DNA from: Acidobacteriota bacterium
Lineage (GTDB): Bacteria > Acidobacteriota > Vicinamibacteria > Vicinamibacterales > UBA2999
Reading direction: 5' to 3'
DNA: 59,716 nucleotides
NCBI GenBank assembly: GCA_016789705.1
Contig: JAEUQR010000021.1
Span: 1-59,716, forward strand
Part shown: in pieces, positions 24,760 through 33,118 of the stretch
Layout: each line of letters starts with the position of its first letter
How positions within the stretch are numbered: position 1 is the first letter of the stretch
The notes under the pieces: generated by a model
Database searches by the model: none
What the model saw: the letters and a program-made list of their open reading frames with translations, nothing else
What the model was told of the DNA's origin: nothing
Position numbers and translations under genes: made by a program

Positions 24760-25042
24760 CAGCACCGCCCTCGCCATCGGCGGCATGGCCGTCGTGACCT
24801 ACGTCGCCCGTGCCGGCGGCCTGGTCGTCGCGCGCGTGCTGCCGTCCACGCCGTTCATCACCGCGTTCCTGAAACACCTCGGCACGTCGGTCATCGTCGC
24901 GCTCGTCGTGGCGACGCTCGGCAAAGGCGACGGCCCGGGCTACCTCGCCGCCGCGGTCACCGTGGGCATCGCCGCCATCGGCCGCCCCACCACGGCGCTC
25001 CTCGCCGGCATGGCCGTCGCCGCTCTCATCCGCGCCCTGTAG
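24743..25042 (+). CDS. azlD: AzlD-family small membrane subunit
   Basis: The 99-residue partner of AzlC has about three to four helices, with VVTYVARAGGLVVARVLP near the N-terminus and STPFITAFLKHLGTSVIVALVVA, typical of AzlD. The GTG start at 24743 lies 17 nt inside the end of azlC, so translation is coupled and the two subunits should be made together. It is the last gene of the plus-strand operon; palindromic repeats begin 2 nt after its stop. Confidence 0.85.
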   Translation: MTPDASSTALAIGGMAVVTYVARAGGLVVARVLPSTPFITAFLKHLGTSVIVALVVATLGKGDGPGYLAAAVTVGIAAIGRPTTALLAGMAVAALIRAL

Positions 25043-25043
25043 T

Positions 25044-25185
25044 TGTAACGGGGTCTGTCACCATCACGAGATGTAACGGGGTCTGTCACGGTCATGAACG
25101 AGCGGCCCGCCTGCGCACGGGCCGGACGTGCGATGACGACAACAGCCACCGAAGACATTCGGTGACCGTGACAGACCCCGTTACA
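25044..25185. repeat. TGTAACGGGGTCTGTCAC repeat locus 1 (three copies)
   Basis: Copies lie at 25044-25060 (truncated), 25072-25094 and, inverted, at 25163-25185. The last two are a perfect 23-bp inverted pair separated by 68 bp, able to form a long stem in RNA or single-stranded DNA. The locus fills the gap between azlD and malQ. The inverted copy enters malQ and provides its TAA stop and the preceding Leu codon. Confidence 0.85.
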
Positions 25186-26758
25186 AATGAGCCGATGAGC
25201 GTCGGGCGGCGGCGCACCACGCGCGCAGGCGACCGGCGCAGGCGACCCACTCCGCGTCGTCGCGCCAGCGGTCCACGGGCTGTGCCACGCGCCAGGTCCA
25301 GTTCTGGTCGTTCACCGTCGCCGGCGTGTTGATGCGCGCGTCCCAGCCGAAGACGTCCTGCAGCGGCAGCATGACCGTGCGCGCGGTGCTGTCGATGAGC
25401 GCGCCGACGATCGCATCGCGCACGTCGGGCACGAACGGCGACGCCGCAGTGACGCCGCGCCCCGCCAGGCTCGGCAGCGCGAGGAACGCCGCGCGATCGT
25501 CGTCCTCGAGCTCGCGCCACCACTGCGCGAGCGGCTCGGTGTCGTGGGTGCCCGAGAGGCCTACCGACACTTCGGGATACTCCGCGGGATCGACGAACGG
25601 CTTGCCTTCCGCGTCCCACGACCGTTCCCAGCGCATCACCTTGAAGCCGGGCACGCCGAGCCGCGCCATCGAGTGGCGCACGAACGGCGGCACGGTGCCG
25701 AGGTCCTCGGCCACGACCTCGATGCCGCTCTGCAGATAGATGCCGAGGATCTTCGCCCCGAGCAGACTCTGCGCCGGCTCGTCGGGCGGCGAGAACACCT
25801 TGTCGCGTGTCGTGTCGATCGGACGCACGTAGATGCGATAGAGCCCCACCAGATGATCGATGCGCACGCCGTCGAAGAGTGCGGCGGTGCGGCGGGCACG
25901 GGCGCGCATCCACTGGAACCCGGTGCTCTGCATGACGTCCCACCGCCACGGCGGCAGGCCCCAGTCCTGGCCGGTTTCACTGAAGGCATCCGGCGGCACC
26001 CCCACCGTGGCGTCGAGCGTGAACTGCTCGCGCCGCGCCCATACATCCGGACTGTCGCCCGAGATCATGAACGGCAGATCGCCGAGCACCCGCACCCCGG
26101 CGCTCTGTCGCGCTGCCTGCCACTGCGTCTCGGCGATCCACTGCAGCCACGAGCGGTAGCGCCGCTCCTCCGCGAGCGCGGCGCGGGCGTCCTTGATTGC
26201 CGCCGGATCGCCATACGCCAGCGCCGACGGCCAGTCCCACCACGCGCGTTCCTCATGGGCCGCGTGCAGCGCCCGGAACGTCGCATACGCGTCGAGCCAC
26301 CACGACTCGCGCGTGTCGTAGGCGGCGAACGCGCCAGCACGGGCCGTGCCGCGGTCGATCTCCTCGGCGGCGAAGCGCCTGTAGGCGCGGCGCAGCACGC
26401 GCGACTTGAGTGCGCGCACGTCTGCATAGCGCACGCGTTCCGACGCCCGCAGCGCCGCCAGCGCCTCCCGGTCGTCTGGCGACAACGCCGCTTCACCGCC
26501 GAGCGCCACCACGTCCTCCACTGCCGGCACGTGAATGTAGATGGGATCGAGCGCCATCGCCGTCATTGACGAGTACGGCGAGGTCTCGCCCGGCGAGATC
26601 TCGTTGAGCGGCAGGAGCTGCACGTAACGCTGCCCGGCCGCCTGGCACCACGAGCCGAAGGCCGGCAGATCGGCGAACTCGCCGATGCCCCAGCTGGCTG
26701 ACGACGGAATCGAGAAGAGCGGCACGCCGATGCCGCACTGGCGCGTGGGCGGCGTCAT
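25181..26758 (-). CDS. malQ: 4-alpha-glucanotransferase (amylomaltase, GH77)
   Basis: The 525-residue amylomaltase moves alpha-1,4-glucan segments between maltooligosaccharides in the cytoplasm. GH77 features are the N-terminal GVPLFSIPSSASWGIGEFADL, QLLPLNEISPGETSPYSS, GVRVLGDLPFMISGDSPDVW, the nucleophile Asp in FDGVRIDHLVGLY, VVAEDLGTVPP and SGTHDTEPLAQWW. The ATG at 26758 overlaps the aminotransferase stop by one base; the longer open frame upstream is Arg-rich and overlaps that gene. The last codons and stop lie in a dispersed repeat, so the native C-terminus may have been altered slightly. Confidence 0.94.
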   Translation of the reverse strand: MTPPTRQCGIGVPLFSIPSSASWGIGEFADLPAFGSWCQAAGQRYVQLLPLNEISPGETSPYSSMTAMALDPIYIHVPAVEDVVALGGEAALSPDDREALAALRASERVRYADVRALKSRVLRRAYRRFAAEEIDRGTARAGAFAAYDTRESWWLDAYATFRALHAAHEERAWWDWPSALAYGDPAAIKDARAALAEERRYRSWLQWIAETQWQAARQSAGVRVLGDLPFMISGDSPDVWARREQFTLDATVGVPPDAFSETGQDWGLPPWRWDVMQSTGFQWMRARARRTAALFDGVRIDHLVGLYRIYVRPIDTTRDKVFSPPDEPAQSLLGAKILGIYLQSGIEVVAEDLGTVPPFVRHSMARLGVPGFKVMRWERSWDAEGKPFVDPAEYPEVSVGLSGTHDTEPLAQWWRELEDDDRAAFLALPSLAGRGVTAASPFVPDVRDAIVGALIDSTARTVMLPLQDVFGWDARINTPATVNDQNWTWRVAQPVDRWRDDAEWVACAGRLRAWCAAARRSSAHL

Positions 26759-27927
26759 CAGATCGCCTCGCGCACGTGCGCGAGCACGCGGGCCACCCCG
26801 GCATCGAAGGTGTCGGGCCCGACGAGCAGGCTCACCACCACGAACGCCTCGCGTGGGAAGTCGAAGAAGTAGCCAGGATGCACGAGCACGCCGTCCTGCT
26901 CGACGAGGGCGAGCACGAGCGCTTCTTCGTGGCGCACGGACGGCACCTGCAGCACCGCGCACCAGCCGCCGGCCGGCGGCAGCAGCGTCACGGCCGGCAC
27001 GGACGCCACCGCGGACGCGAGCGCGGCGAGATTGCGCGCGGTGCGCGAGCGGATCGCATCGCGCACGGCGGCACCACGTGTGAGCAGCTCCGGCAGCGCC
27101 ACCTGCGCGGGGGTGGAGACCGACAGGAACGTGTCGGCGATGATCTCGAGGCCGGCCATCACGCGGCTCGCGGCCTGCGGGGGGCCGCCTACGGCCATCC
27201 ACGCCAGCTTGACCTGCGGCAGCCCCACCGACTTCGAGAGCCCGCCGAGCGACACCGCCACGGCCTGATCCTGCGCGATCACCGAAGGCGCCGGCGGCTC
27301 GCCATCAAGACGATAGTCCGCGAACACTTCGTCGCCGATGAGCACGAGATCGTGCGCCGCGCACACGGCCGCCAGCGCGTCGAGCTCGGCGCGATCGATG
27401 ACCGAACCGGTGGGATTGTTGGGCGACACGACCAGCACGGCCTTCGTGCGTTCGTCGATCTGCCGCGCCAGCGCGTCCACGTCGATGCGCCAGTGCCCGT
27501 GCGCATCGAGCTCGTAAGGCGAGGCCTCGACACACTCGAGCGCCGTCAGGTGCTCGAAGAGCGGATAACTCGGCCGCGGCACGAGCACGCGATCGCCGGG
27601 ATCGCACAGCAGCTTGAAGAGCCACGCATAGGCCTCGCTCGTGCTCGCGGCAAGGCAGATGCGGTCGAGGCGCGTGGCCACGCCACGCCGCGCGTAGTCG
27701 GCCACCACGGCCGCGCGCGCCGACTCGAGCCCGAATGGCTGCGGCGCATAGGCCAGGGCCGCGTCACCGGCGAGCGGCCCGAGCAGGTCGGCGGGATACG
27801 CCAGCCCGGCCCGCGTGGGATTCGATTCGGTCAGGTCGATGAGATCGCCGTCACCGGCGCGCCGCCTCGCCACCGCCTCGGTGAGGCGATTCGGGGCCAG
27901 GTCGGCCGGCAGCCGCGAGGAGCGCAT
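26758..27927 (-). CDS. PLP-dependent aminotransferase (class I/II fold)
   Basis: This 389-residue fold-type I aminotransferase has the Schiff-base Lys232 in SLGGLSKSVGLP. Cofactor contacts are Asn171 in SPNNPTG, Asp199 in LIGDEVFADY and Tyr121 in PSYPLFEH. In aspartate-type enzymes a C-terminal Arg binds the substrate carboxylate; here the equivalent strand reads AFVVVSLLVG with no Arg, so substrate binding may differ. The ATG at 27927 follows the HEAT-cyclophilin stop by 2 nt. Substrate unknown; its neighbours do not define a pathway. Confidence 0.88.
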   Translation of the reverse strand: MRSSRLPADLAPNRLTEAVARRRAGDGDLIDLTESNPTRAGLAYPADLLGPLAGDAALAYAPQPFGLESARAAVVADYARRGVATRLDRICLAASTSEAYAWLFKLLCDPGDRVLVPRPSYPLFEHLTALECVEASPYELDAHGHWRIDVDALARQIDERTKAVLVVSPNNPTGSVIDRAELDALAAVCAAHDLVLIGDEVFADYRLDGEPPAPSVIAQDQAVAVSLGGLSKSVGLPQVKLAWMAVGGPPQAASRVMAGLEIIADTFLSVSTPAQVALPELLTRGAAVRDAIRSRTARNLAALASAVASVPAVTLLPPAGGWCAVLQVPSVRHEEALVLALVEQDGVLVHPGYFFDFPREAFVVVSLLVGPDTFDAGVARVLAHVREAI

Positions 27928-27929
27928 CG

Positions 27930-30059
27930 TCACCGGCGCGGGGCGTCCACGAGTTCGACCTTCGCCATCACGTCGCCCTCGAGCACCGTATCGGCCACGT
28001 CCATGCCGCGTTCCACCACGGCGAAGACGGTGTAGGCATGATCGAGGCGCGGCGAGTCGATGAGGTTCACGAAGATCTGCGCGTCGCCGGTGTCGCGTCC
28101 GCGGGTCGAGATGCCGATGGTGCCGCGGTTGTGCGCGATGCCCGGCTCGTCGCGCATGTACGGGCCATCGCCCATGAACTCGTTGGCGCCCGGACTGCCG
28201 CCCTGCAGCACGAACGTCGGTTCGACGCGGTGGAACGTGAGGCCGTTGTAGTAGCCGCGGGCGGCGAGCGACGCCACGCGCGCCACGGTGGCCGCCGCTT
28301 CGTCGGGCAGCAGGCGCAGTTCGATCACGCCGCCCCTGGCCATCGTGATGCGCAGGCGCTGCGTGCGCGCCTTCGCCAGCACGGCCAGGTCGGGCGGCTG
28401 GACGTCCCGCGGCCGCGGCGAAGCCTCTGTCGGCTGGCCCGTCCACTTCGCGATCGCCCTGGCGGCGGCCTCCGCCACCCGCGCGTCCCAGTCGGAGACG
28501 AACGGCGTCACGGCATCCACGTCCGAGGTGCTGCCGATCTCGGAGAGCGTCGTCAGAATCGCCACGCGCGGATCGCGCGAGGTGTCCTTGCCTTCGAGCG
28601 TCAGCCGCAGGAGCGCGATCGAGAGCGCCTTAGCGGCCTTGGGCCGCTCCGTCTCGACGGCGAGCGCGCGTGCCGCCGTCATCACGAGCTGATGGTCGGG
28701 ACGCGTGAGCGCGTCGTAGGCCACGGCCAGCGCTTCCGGACGCTTCAGGCGCGCGAGTTCCTCGAGCGCCGCCTCGCGCACGTTGTCGCTCGCGTCGCTG
28801 CCCAGGCGCACGAGCGCTTCGGTGGCGCCGGTCGCGCCCGCCGCCCGCGCCGCATACAGACGCACCTGCCACGTGGCATGGCCCACGAAGCGCGGCAGGA
28901 GCGTGCGCACATCGGCCGGTGCCGCCTTCGCAAGACTCACGATCGCGTGCGCGGCACGGTGCCAGGTGAAGCCGGAGGCCGGCAGGGCTTCGGCCTCCTT
29001 CTGCAGCAGCGGCGACACCGGCGTCGCGCCGCAGCCGGCGCCGAGAAGGTCGATCGCGGCCAGCGCCACGTGCGGGCTCGGGTCGTTCACCGCGCGCAGC
29101 ACCGGCTGGCAATCGGTGGCCTGCAGGTGGCGCCCCCAGCCGCGCACGGCTTCGTAGCGCACGCGCGGCTCGACGTCCTTGAGGCCGGCGGTGAGCACGG
29201 CATTGCGGTCAGCGTCCGGCATCGTGGCCGGCGCGTCGGCTGTCACCGGCGCGCCAGCGGCTACTACGGCCAGCCGGCGCACTTCGTCGTCGGCATCGCG
29301 CGCGGCCGTGCGCGCCAGGCCGCCGTCGACCATGCGAGCATTGCGCAGCGCCTGCAGCGCCAGCCGCCGGGCGCGCGCGAAGAGGGTTGCGCCGCGGGCA
29401 TCGGGCGTTTCGACCACGACATACAACCGCGCCTTGGCGTCGTCGCCGAGCGGGGCCACCTTGCCGCTGACGCGCGTGAGCGATTCGAGTCCGCGCGCGG
29501 CGCCTTCGACCTGCGCGACATCCCGTGCGACGGCGACGCGAGTGCGACCGGGCACCAGGCGCGCGCCCAGGGGCGGTGCCGGCAGCACGGCGGCCAGTGT
29601 CTGCTCCACGCGGCGGAACTGATCCGGCGTCGCCATCGCGATGCGGCCAAGCGCGGCGGCGTAGAGCCCCCAGTCTGCCGGCTTCGCCGTGCCCATCACG
29701 CGGATGAGTTCGTCGATGGCCGGCACCGTGAAGAGCCGCGCCGAGTTCGCCGTGGCGATCGATGCCCAGCGCCGCACCTCCGCGTCCTGGTCGGTCAGGA
29801 GCGGCATGATGTCGTTCAGCAGCGATGGTGTTTCGAAGCGTCCTGCCGCCCGCACCGCCTGCGCGCGCACCTTCGCATCCGCACTATTCAGGCCCTCGGT
29901 GAGCAGGGCGTGCGTTTCGAGACTCAACACCCGCGCGTCCTCGGCCAGCAGGAGGCGCGTCGACAGGGATTCCTGGGCGAATGCAGGTGCCGTCAGCAGG
30001 GCGACGAGGGCCACGACGGCCGACATGCGCCGCCTGTCGAGGGAGGGCAGAGTGGGCAT
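27930..30059 (-). CDS. HEAT-repeat protein fused to a cyclophilin peptidyl-prolyl isomerase
   Basis: Exported protein of 709 residues. After a signal peptide (SAVVALVALLTAPAFAQ) come about 500 residues of HEAT-like alpha repeats, for example AKVRAQAVRAAGRFETPSLL, EPRVRYEAVRGWGR and NVREAALEELARLKRPEAL. A cyclophilin domain of about 150 residues ends the protein, with GYYNGLTFHRV (catalytic Arg), FVLQGG and GDAQIFVNL, so prolyl isomerase activity is likely. The repeats may hold client envelope proteins. The ATG at 30059 is selected because GGAAGG lies about 6 nt upstream; an in-frame ATG at 30080 lacks this. Confidence 0.9.
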   Translation of the reverse strand: MPTLPSLDRRRMSAVVALVALLTAPAFAQESLSTRLLLAEDARVLSLETHALLTEGLNSADAKVRAQAVRAAGRFETPSLLNDIMPLLTDQDAEVRRWASIATANSARLFTVPAIDELIRVMGTAKPADWGLYAAALGRIAMATPDQFRRVEQTLAAVLPAPPLGARLVPGRTRVAVARDVAQVEGAARGLESLTRVSGKVAPLGDDAKARLYVVVETPDARGATLFARARRLALQALRNARMVDGGLARTAARDADDEVRRLAVVAAGAPVTADAPATMPDADRNAVLTAGLKDVEPRVRYEAVRGWGRHLQATDCQPVLRAVNDPSPHVALAAIDLLGAGCGATPVSPLLQKEAEALPASGFTWHRAAHAIVSLAKAAPADVRTLLPRFVGHATWQVRLYAARAAGATGATEALVRLGSDASDNVREAALEELARLKRPEALAVAYDALTRPDHQLVMTAARALAVETERPKAAKALSIALLRLTLEGKDTSRDPRVAILTTLSEIGSTSDVDAVTPFVSDWDARVAEAAARAIAKWTGQPTEASPRPRDVQPPDLAVLAKARTQRLRITMARGGVIELRLLPDEAAATVARVASLAARGYYNGLTFHRVEPTFVLQGGSPGANEFMGDGPYMRDEPGIAHNRGTIGISTRGRDTGDAQIFVNLIDSPRLDHAYTVFAVVERGMDVADTVLEGDVMAKVELVDAPRR

Positions 30060-30080
30060 ACGCCTTCCAGTGTGGCCCAA

Positions 30081-30743
30081 CTAGGCGGTGCTTGTCGTGG
30101 CCTCCGGCGGACACGGCGCGTTGCTGTACCCGGATCGAAACGCCTTCACCTCACCACTGGCCGGGTGGAACCGGTGCCGCCACACGCAGGCCGTGTCGTT
30201 GGCGAGCAGATGGATCGACACCGACGGCTCGTCCGACACCGTCTTCACGAGATGGATGTCATCACGCGGCGGCAGGAGCGCGTAGAAGTCGCCGGTCTCG
30301 GCCGTCAGCGCGCGCGACACGACGAGCTCGGCCCGCGACTCGTCGCGGCCGTCGTCGAGCCGCCGATACACCGTTTCGTGCTGACGCCCGCGATACACGC
30401 CGATGAGGCCCCAGGCCAGATGGTCGTGCACCGGGGTCTCGGCGCCGGCCGGGATGACGAGCGAGAAGAGCGTGAGCGAGCCGTCCTCGGCGCGATAGAG
30501 CGCGTATTGGCCGATGCCGCTCCCCATGCCGCTCGAGTGGTCTGGCGCCCCATAGGCCTCGGGCAGCCAGCCGTCGGCGGCGAGCAGCCTCGCGAAGGCC
30601 GGCTTCATGGCCTCGACGCGCGCCGCCGTGTCGTCAATCTCGCGGGTCAGACGCCGCGTCTCGTCGATGAGCGCGCGGATTTCCGGGGCGTCCACGAGAT
30701 ACCCGAAGACGTGGTGCTGATGCGGATGCCCGAGGTCGCACAT
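30081..30743 (-). CDS. Cysteine-dioxygenase-like cupin protein
   Basis: The 220-residue product has a double-stranded beta-helix (cupin) core similar to cysteine dioxygenase and 3-mercaptopropionate dioxygenase. The metal site is recognisable in PVHDHLAWGLIGVYRG (two His), with the third His expected in SVSIHLLAND. The N-terminal helices (VFGYLVDAPEIRALIDETRRL) fit the bacterial family. A thiol dioxygenase role is likely but not certain, since cupins vary. The HEAT-cyclophilin gene starts 21 nt after its stop. The first 11 residues (CDLGHPHQHH) are unusual and the true start may be slightly later. Confidence 0.8.
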   Translation of the reverse strand: MCDLGHPHQHHVFGYLVDAPEIRALIDETRRLTREIDDTAARVEAMKPAFARLLAADGWLPEAYGAPDHSSGMGSGIGQYALYRAEDGSLTLFSLVIPAGAETPVHDHLAWGLIGVYRGRQHETVYRRLDDGRDESRAELVVSRALTAETGDFYALLPPRDDIHLVKTVSDEPSVSIHLLANDTACVWRHRFHPASGEVKAFRSGYSNAPCPPEATTSTA

Positions 30744-30858
30744 GCGGCGACTTTACCGCAGCTCGATGGGAAGCGCCGCGATGCCGCCGCTGCGCTGGCC
30801 CACTTCCTATCGCACGGCACGCGTGCTCGCCGGCGCGACCGTGGTGTCTGACGCTGCC

Positions 30859-31119
30859 TCAGCCCTTGCGCGACGTCTTCCAGTAGGCGAACTCCGGCTG
30901 GTAACACACGCTGTCGAGATCCGTGGTGCGCGCCTGGAAGTACTTCTGTGCGTCGGCGATCGCCTGGTTGTAGACGACGGCGCCAACTTCGGCCACGCAG
31001 AAGTCGAGGAACATCGCGGCCTTCAGGTCGCCGATCTCGTCGTCGAGATGTTCGGCCGTGAAGCGCTTGATGGAGGCCACGAGCTGTTTCGTGGCCTCGG
31101 GTGTGAGCGTGATGGGCAT
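30859..31119 (-). CDS. DUF2164 family protein
   Basis: This 86-residue cytoplasmic protein is a good match to DUF2164, with LDDEIGDLKAAMFLDFCVAEVGAVVYNQAIADAQ and a short acidic/aromatic tail. The family has no known function. It starts 4 nt after the dipeptidyl peptidase III stop, so the two are co-translated. A 115-bp gap follows before the cupin gene; I see nothing in it beyond GC-rich sequence. Confidence 0.85.
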   Translation of the reverse strand: MPITLTPEATKQLVASIKRFTAEHLDDEIGDLKAAMFLDFCVAEVGAVVYNQAIADAQKYFQARTTDLDSVCYQPEFAYWKTSRKG

Positions 31120-31123
31120 GCGC

Positions 31124-33097
31124 CTACTCCGCCAGAGCGCGGCGGTGGGCCGAATAGCTGAGCATCTGCGTCGCGAAGTCGCAGAGATACGAGATCTGCA
31201 CGTCGGCGATGCCGCCGTTCGCGTCGTAGACCGGCGTCAGCGTGGGCATCACGAAGCCCGTGTACGACGGCAGCTTCAACTGATCCACGCGGCGCACGAT
31301 CTCGTCGCGCAGGCCGGCGTCGAAGTGCACGCCGTAAGTCTCGAAGAGCACACGCGCGGCCTCGTAGTCACCTTCGGACTTGATGCGTTGCACCTCGCGC
31401 AGCATCGCGGCGATGCCGTCGCGGAACCGCGCGACGCTCTCGAGCACGTAGAACGTCCGGCCCTCGCGGATGCGCACCGAGAGCGCCCGCGTGTTGGCGA
31501 GCAGCCAGTGCACGATGGCCTGCCGGTTGCGCATGTGGTCTTCTTCGAGCTGCGTGCCCTCACGCACGCGGCGAAGCTGCACGAGCGCCGTGCGGGCGAA
31601 GGCCTCGTATTCGGCGCGCACGATGTCGGCGTGCGCGTCAGCCGGCACGATGCCGAGCTCGACCAGCTTCGCGTCGGCGCAGAAGTAGAGGGCCACGAGA
31701 TCCGCACGCGTCTCTTCGAGCGCGGAATACTGCTCCTTCAGCAGTTCCTGCGGCTGTGCGCTGATGCCGGCGGCCATGCGGCCCGACCCGTGGCCGAGCA
31801 CTTCGTGGATTTCGGTGGCGAGTTCGCCGGCCACCGCGCCCCAGCGCTTGGCGCGGTCGAATTCCTCGTCGTTCCAGGCGAACTCCCGGCGGTATTCGTC
31901 GGTGGTGCTGAACTCGTAGGCTTCGGTCACGTTCGACAGCGTGACCGACTTGCTGCCATGCACTTCGCGCACGCGCTGGTCGTTCGGCAGGTTCACGCCG
32001 ATGGGCGTAATCGGACCCGCATCACCGGTTTCAATCACGACCTCGATGGCGGTGGCGGTCACGCCGAGCACGACCGGCTTGCGGTAGGCCGGCGCAATCG
32101 GCATGCAGTCTTCGAACCACTGCGCGTTCTCGGCCAGCGCGCGGATACGCGCCGTCTTCTCGTGGTTCACGTAGTAGACCATCGACTCCCACGCGCCCTT
32201 GATGCCGCGGGCGTCCATGTAGACCTCGATGAAGCCGCTCATCGTGTCCACGGGCGAGTCGGTGGATTGCACCCAGGCGATGTCGAAGGCGGCACGGTCG
32301 CTGTCTTCGCCGGTGCGGTACCACTGGATGAGGGCGGTGAGCGCCGCCGCGAAGCTGGGCGTCGCAAACGGCAACGCCGCCTCGATGTGGCCGATGATGC
32401 GGCGCAGCTCCGCGTCGTACCGGCCGCCCACGCGGTAGACCTCCTCCACGAGCTGGCCGTCGCGCTTCACGAGACGCGAGTTGAGCGGGTAGCGCTCGGT
32501 GAAGCCCTCGAGATCGGCCATCGAAACGCCGTGATAGAGGTTGTTGGCGCTGTCACGCAGGAGGTCGCCGCCGGCGCCGGGCGTCTTGTTCGTGACCATC
32601 GCATCGACGGCCGGGTCGAGCAGGGCCGGGGCCAGGCGGCGCGCCAGGTCCGCCGGCGATTCGCCGGGCCCGGTGCGGAAACGTGCACCCGCCGCGGCCG
32701 CGGCCAGAGCCGCCCGCGCCAATTCGTCGACGCCAAGCTTCAGCACGAACTTCCGGGCCGTCAGGTTGTTGAAGGGACCGGAGTTGATCCAGAAGAGCTT
32801 CGTATAGCGCCAGATTTCCGCCGCCACATCGGCCGGCAGCGCCCCGTCGTGCAACACGAGGGCTTCGAGGAAATCGCGCATCGCCAGGTTGCGGACGTAG
32901 CGCTGGTCGGTATAGATGTCGCGCCCGGCGAGCGCCGCTTCATACAGATGCCAGATGAGTGTCTTCTGGCCGAGCGGCAAAGCGGCAAAACCGTCGGCAT
33001 AGAGCTGCACGACGGCGGCATCGTCGACCCGTTCGAGCAGGTACGGTCTGGTGGGAATGCTGGCGGCGGTCTGGACGGGACGGTCGTTGGACGGCAT
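31124..33097 (-). CDS. Dipeptidyl peptidase III family metallopeptidase (M49)
   Basis: This zinc dipeptidyl peptidase of 657 residues removes dipeptides from the N-terminus of oligopeptides. The hallmark HExxGH motif reads HEVLGHGSG (His431, Glu432, His436); the third ligand is in ALEETRAD (Glu461 or Glu462). Other conserved stretches are LFWINSGPFNNLTARKF, GSKSVTLSNV and QLKLPSYTGFVMPTL. There is no signal peptide, so it is cytoplasmic, and the length fits bacterial members. It lies upstream of DUF2164 in the same direction and 21 nt after the beta-CASP nuclease gene, whose stop is at 33119. Confidence 0.93.
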   Translation of the reverse strand: MPSNDRPVQTAASIPTRPYLLERVDDAAVVQLYADGFAALPLGQKTLIWHLYEAALAGRDIYTDQRYVRNLAMRDFLEALVLHDGALPADVAAEIWRYTKLFWINSGPFNNLTARKFVLKLGVDELARAALAAAAAGARFRTGPGESPADLARRLAPALLDPAVDAMVTNKTPGAGGDLLRDSANNLYHGVSMADLEGFTERYPLNSRLVKRDGQLVEEVYRVGGRYDAELRRIIGHIEAALPFATPSFAAALTALIQWYRTGEDSDRAAFDIAWVQSTDSPVDTMSGFIEVYMDARGIKGAWESMVYYVNHEKTARIRALAENAQWFEDCMPIAPAYRKPVVLGVTATAIEVVIETGDAGPITPIGVNLPNDQRVREVHGSKSVTLSNVTEAYEFSTTDEYRREFAWNDEEFDRAKRWGAVAGELATEIHEVLGHGSGRMAAGISAQPQELLKEQYSALEETRADLVALYFCADAKLVELGIVPADAHADIVRAEYEAFARTALVQLRRVREGTQLEEDHMRNRQAIVHWLLANTRALSVRIREGRTFYVLESVARFRDGIAAMLREVQRIKSEGDYEAARVLFETYGVHFDAGLRDEIVRRVDQLKLPSYTGFVMPTLTPVYDANGGIADVQISYLCDFATQMLSYSAHRRALAE

Positions 33098-33118
33098 CGT
33101 TCGAGTCGCGTTCGAAAG

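Noticed and set aside
28038..30851. A 937-codon open frame on the plus strand
   Set aside because: It is antisense to the HEAT-cyclophilin and cupin genes, which have clear domains, signal peptides and ribosome binding sites.
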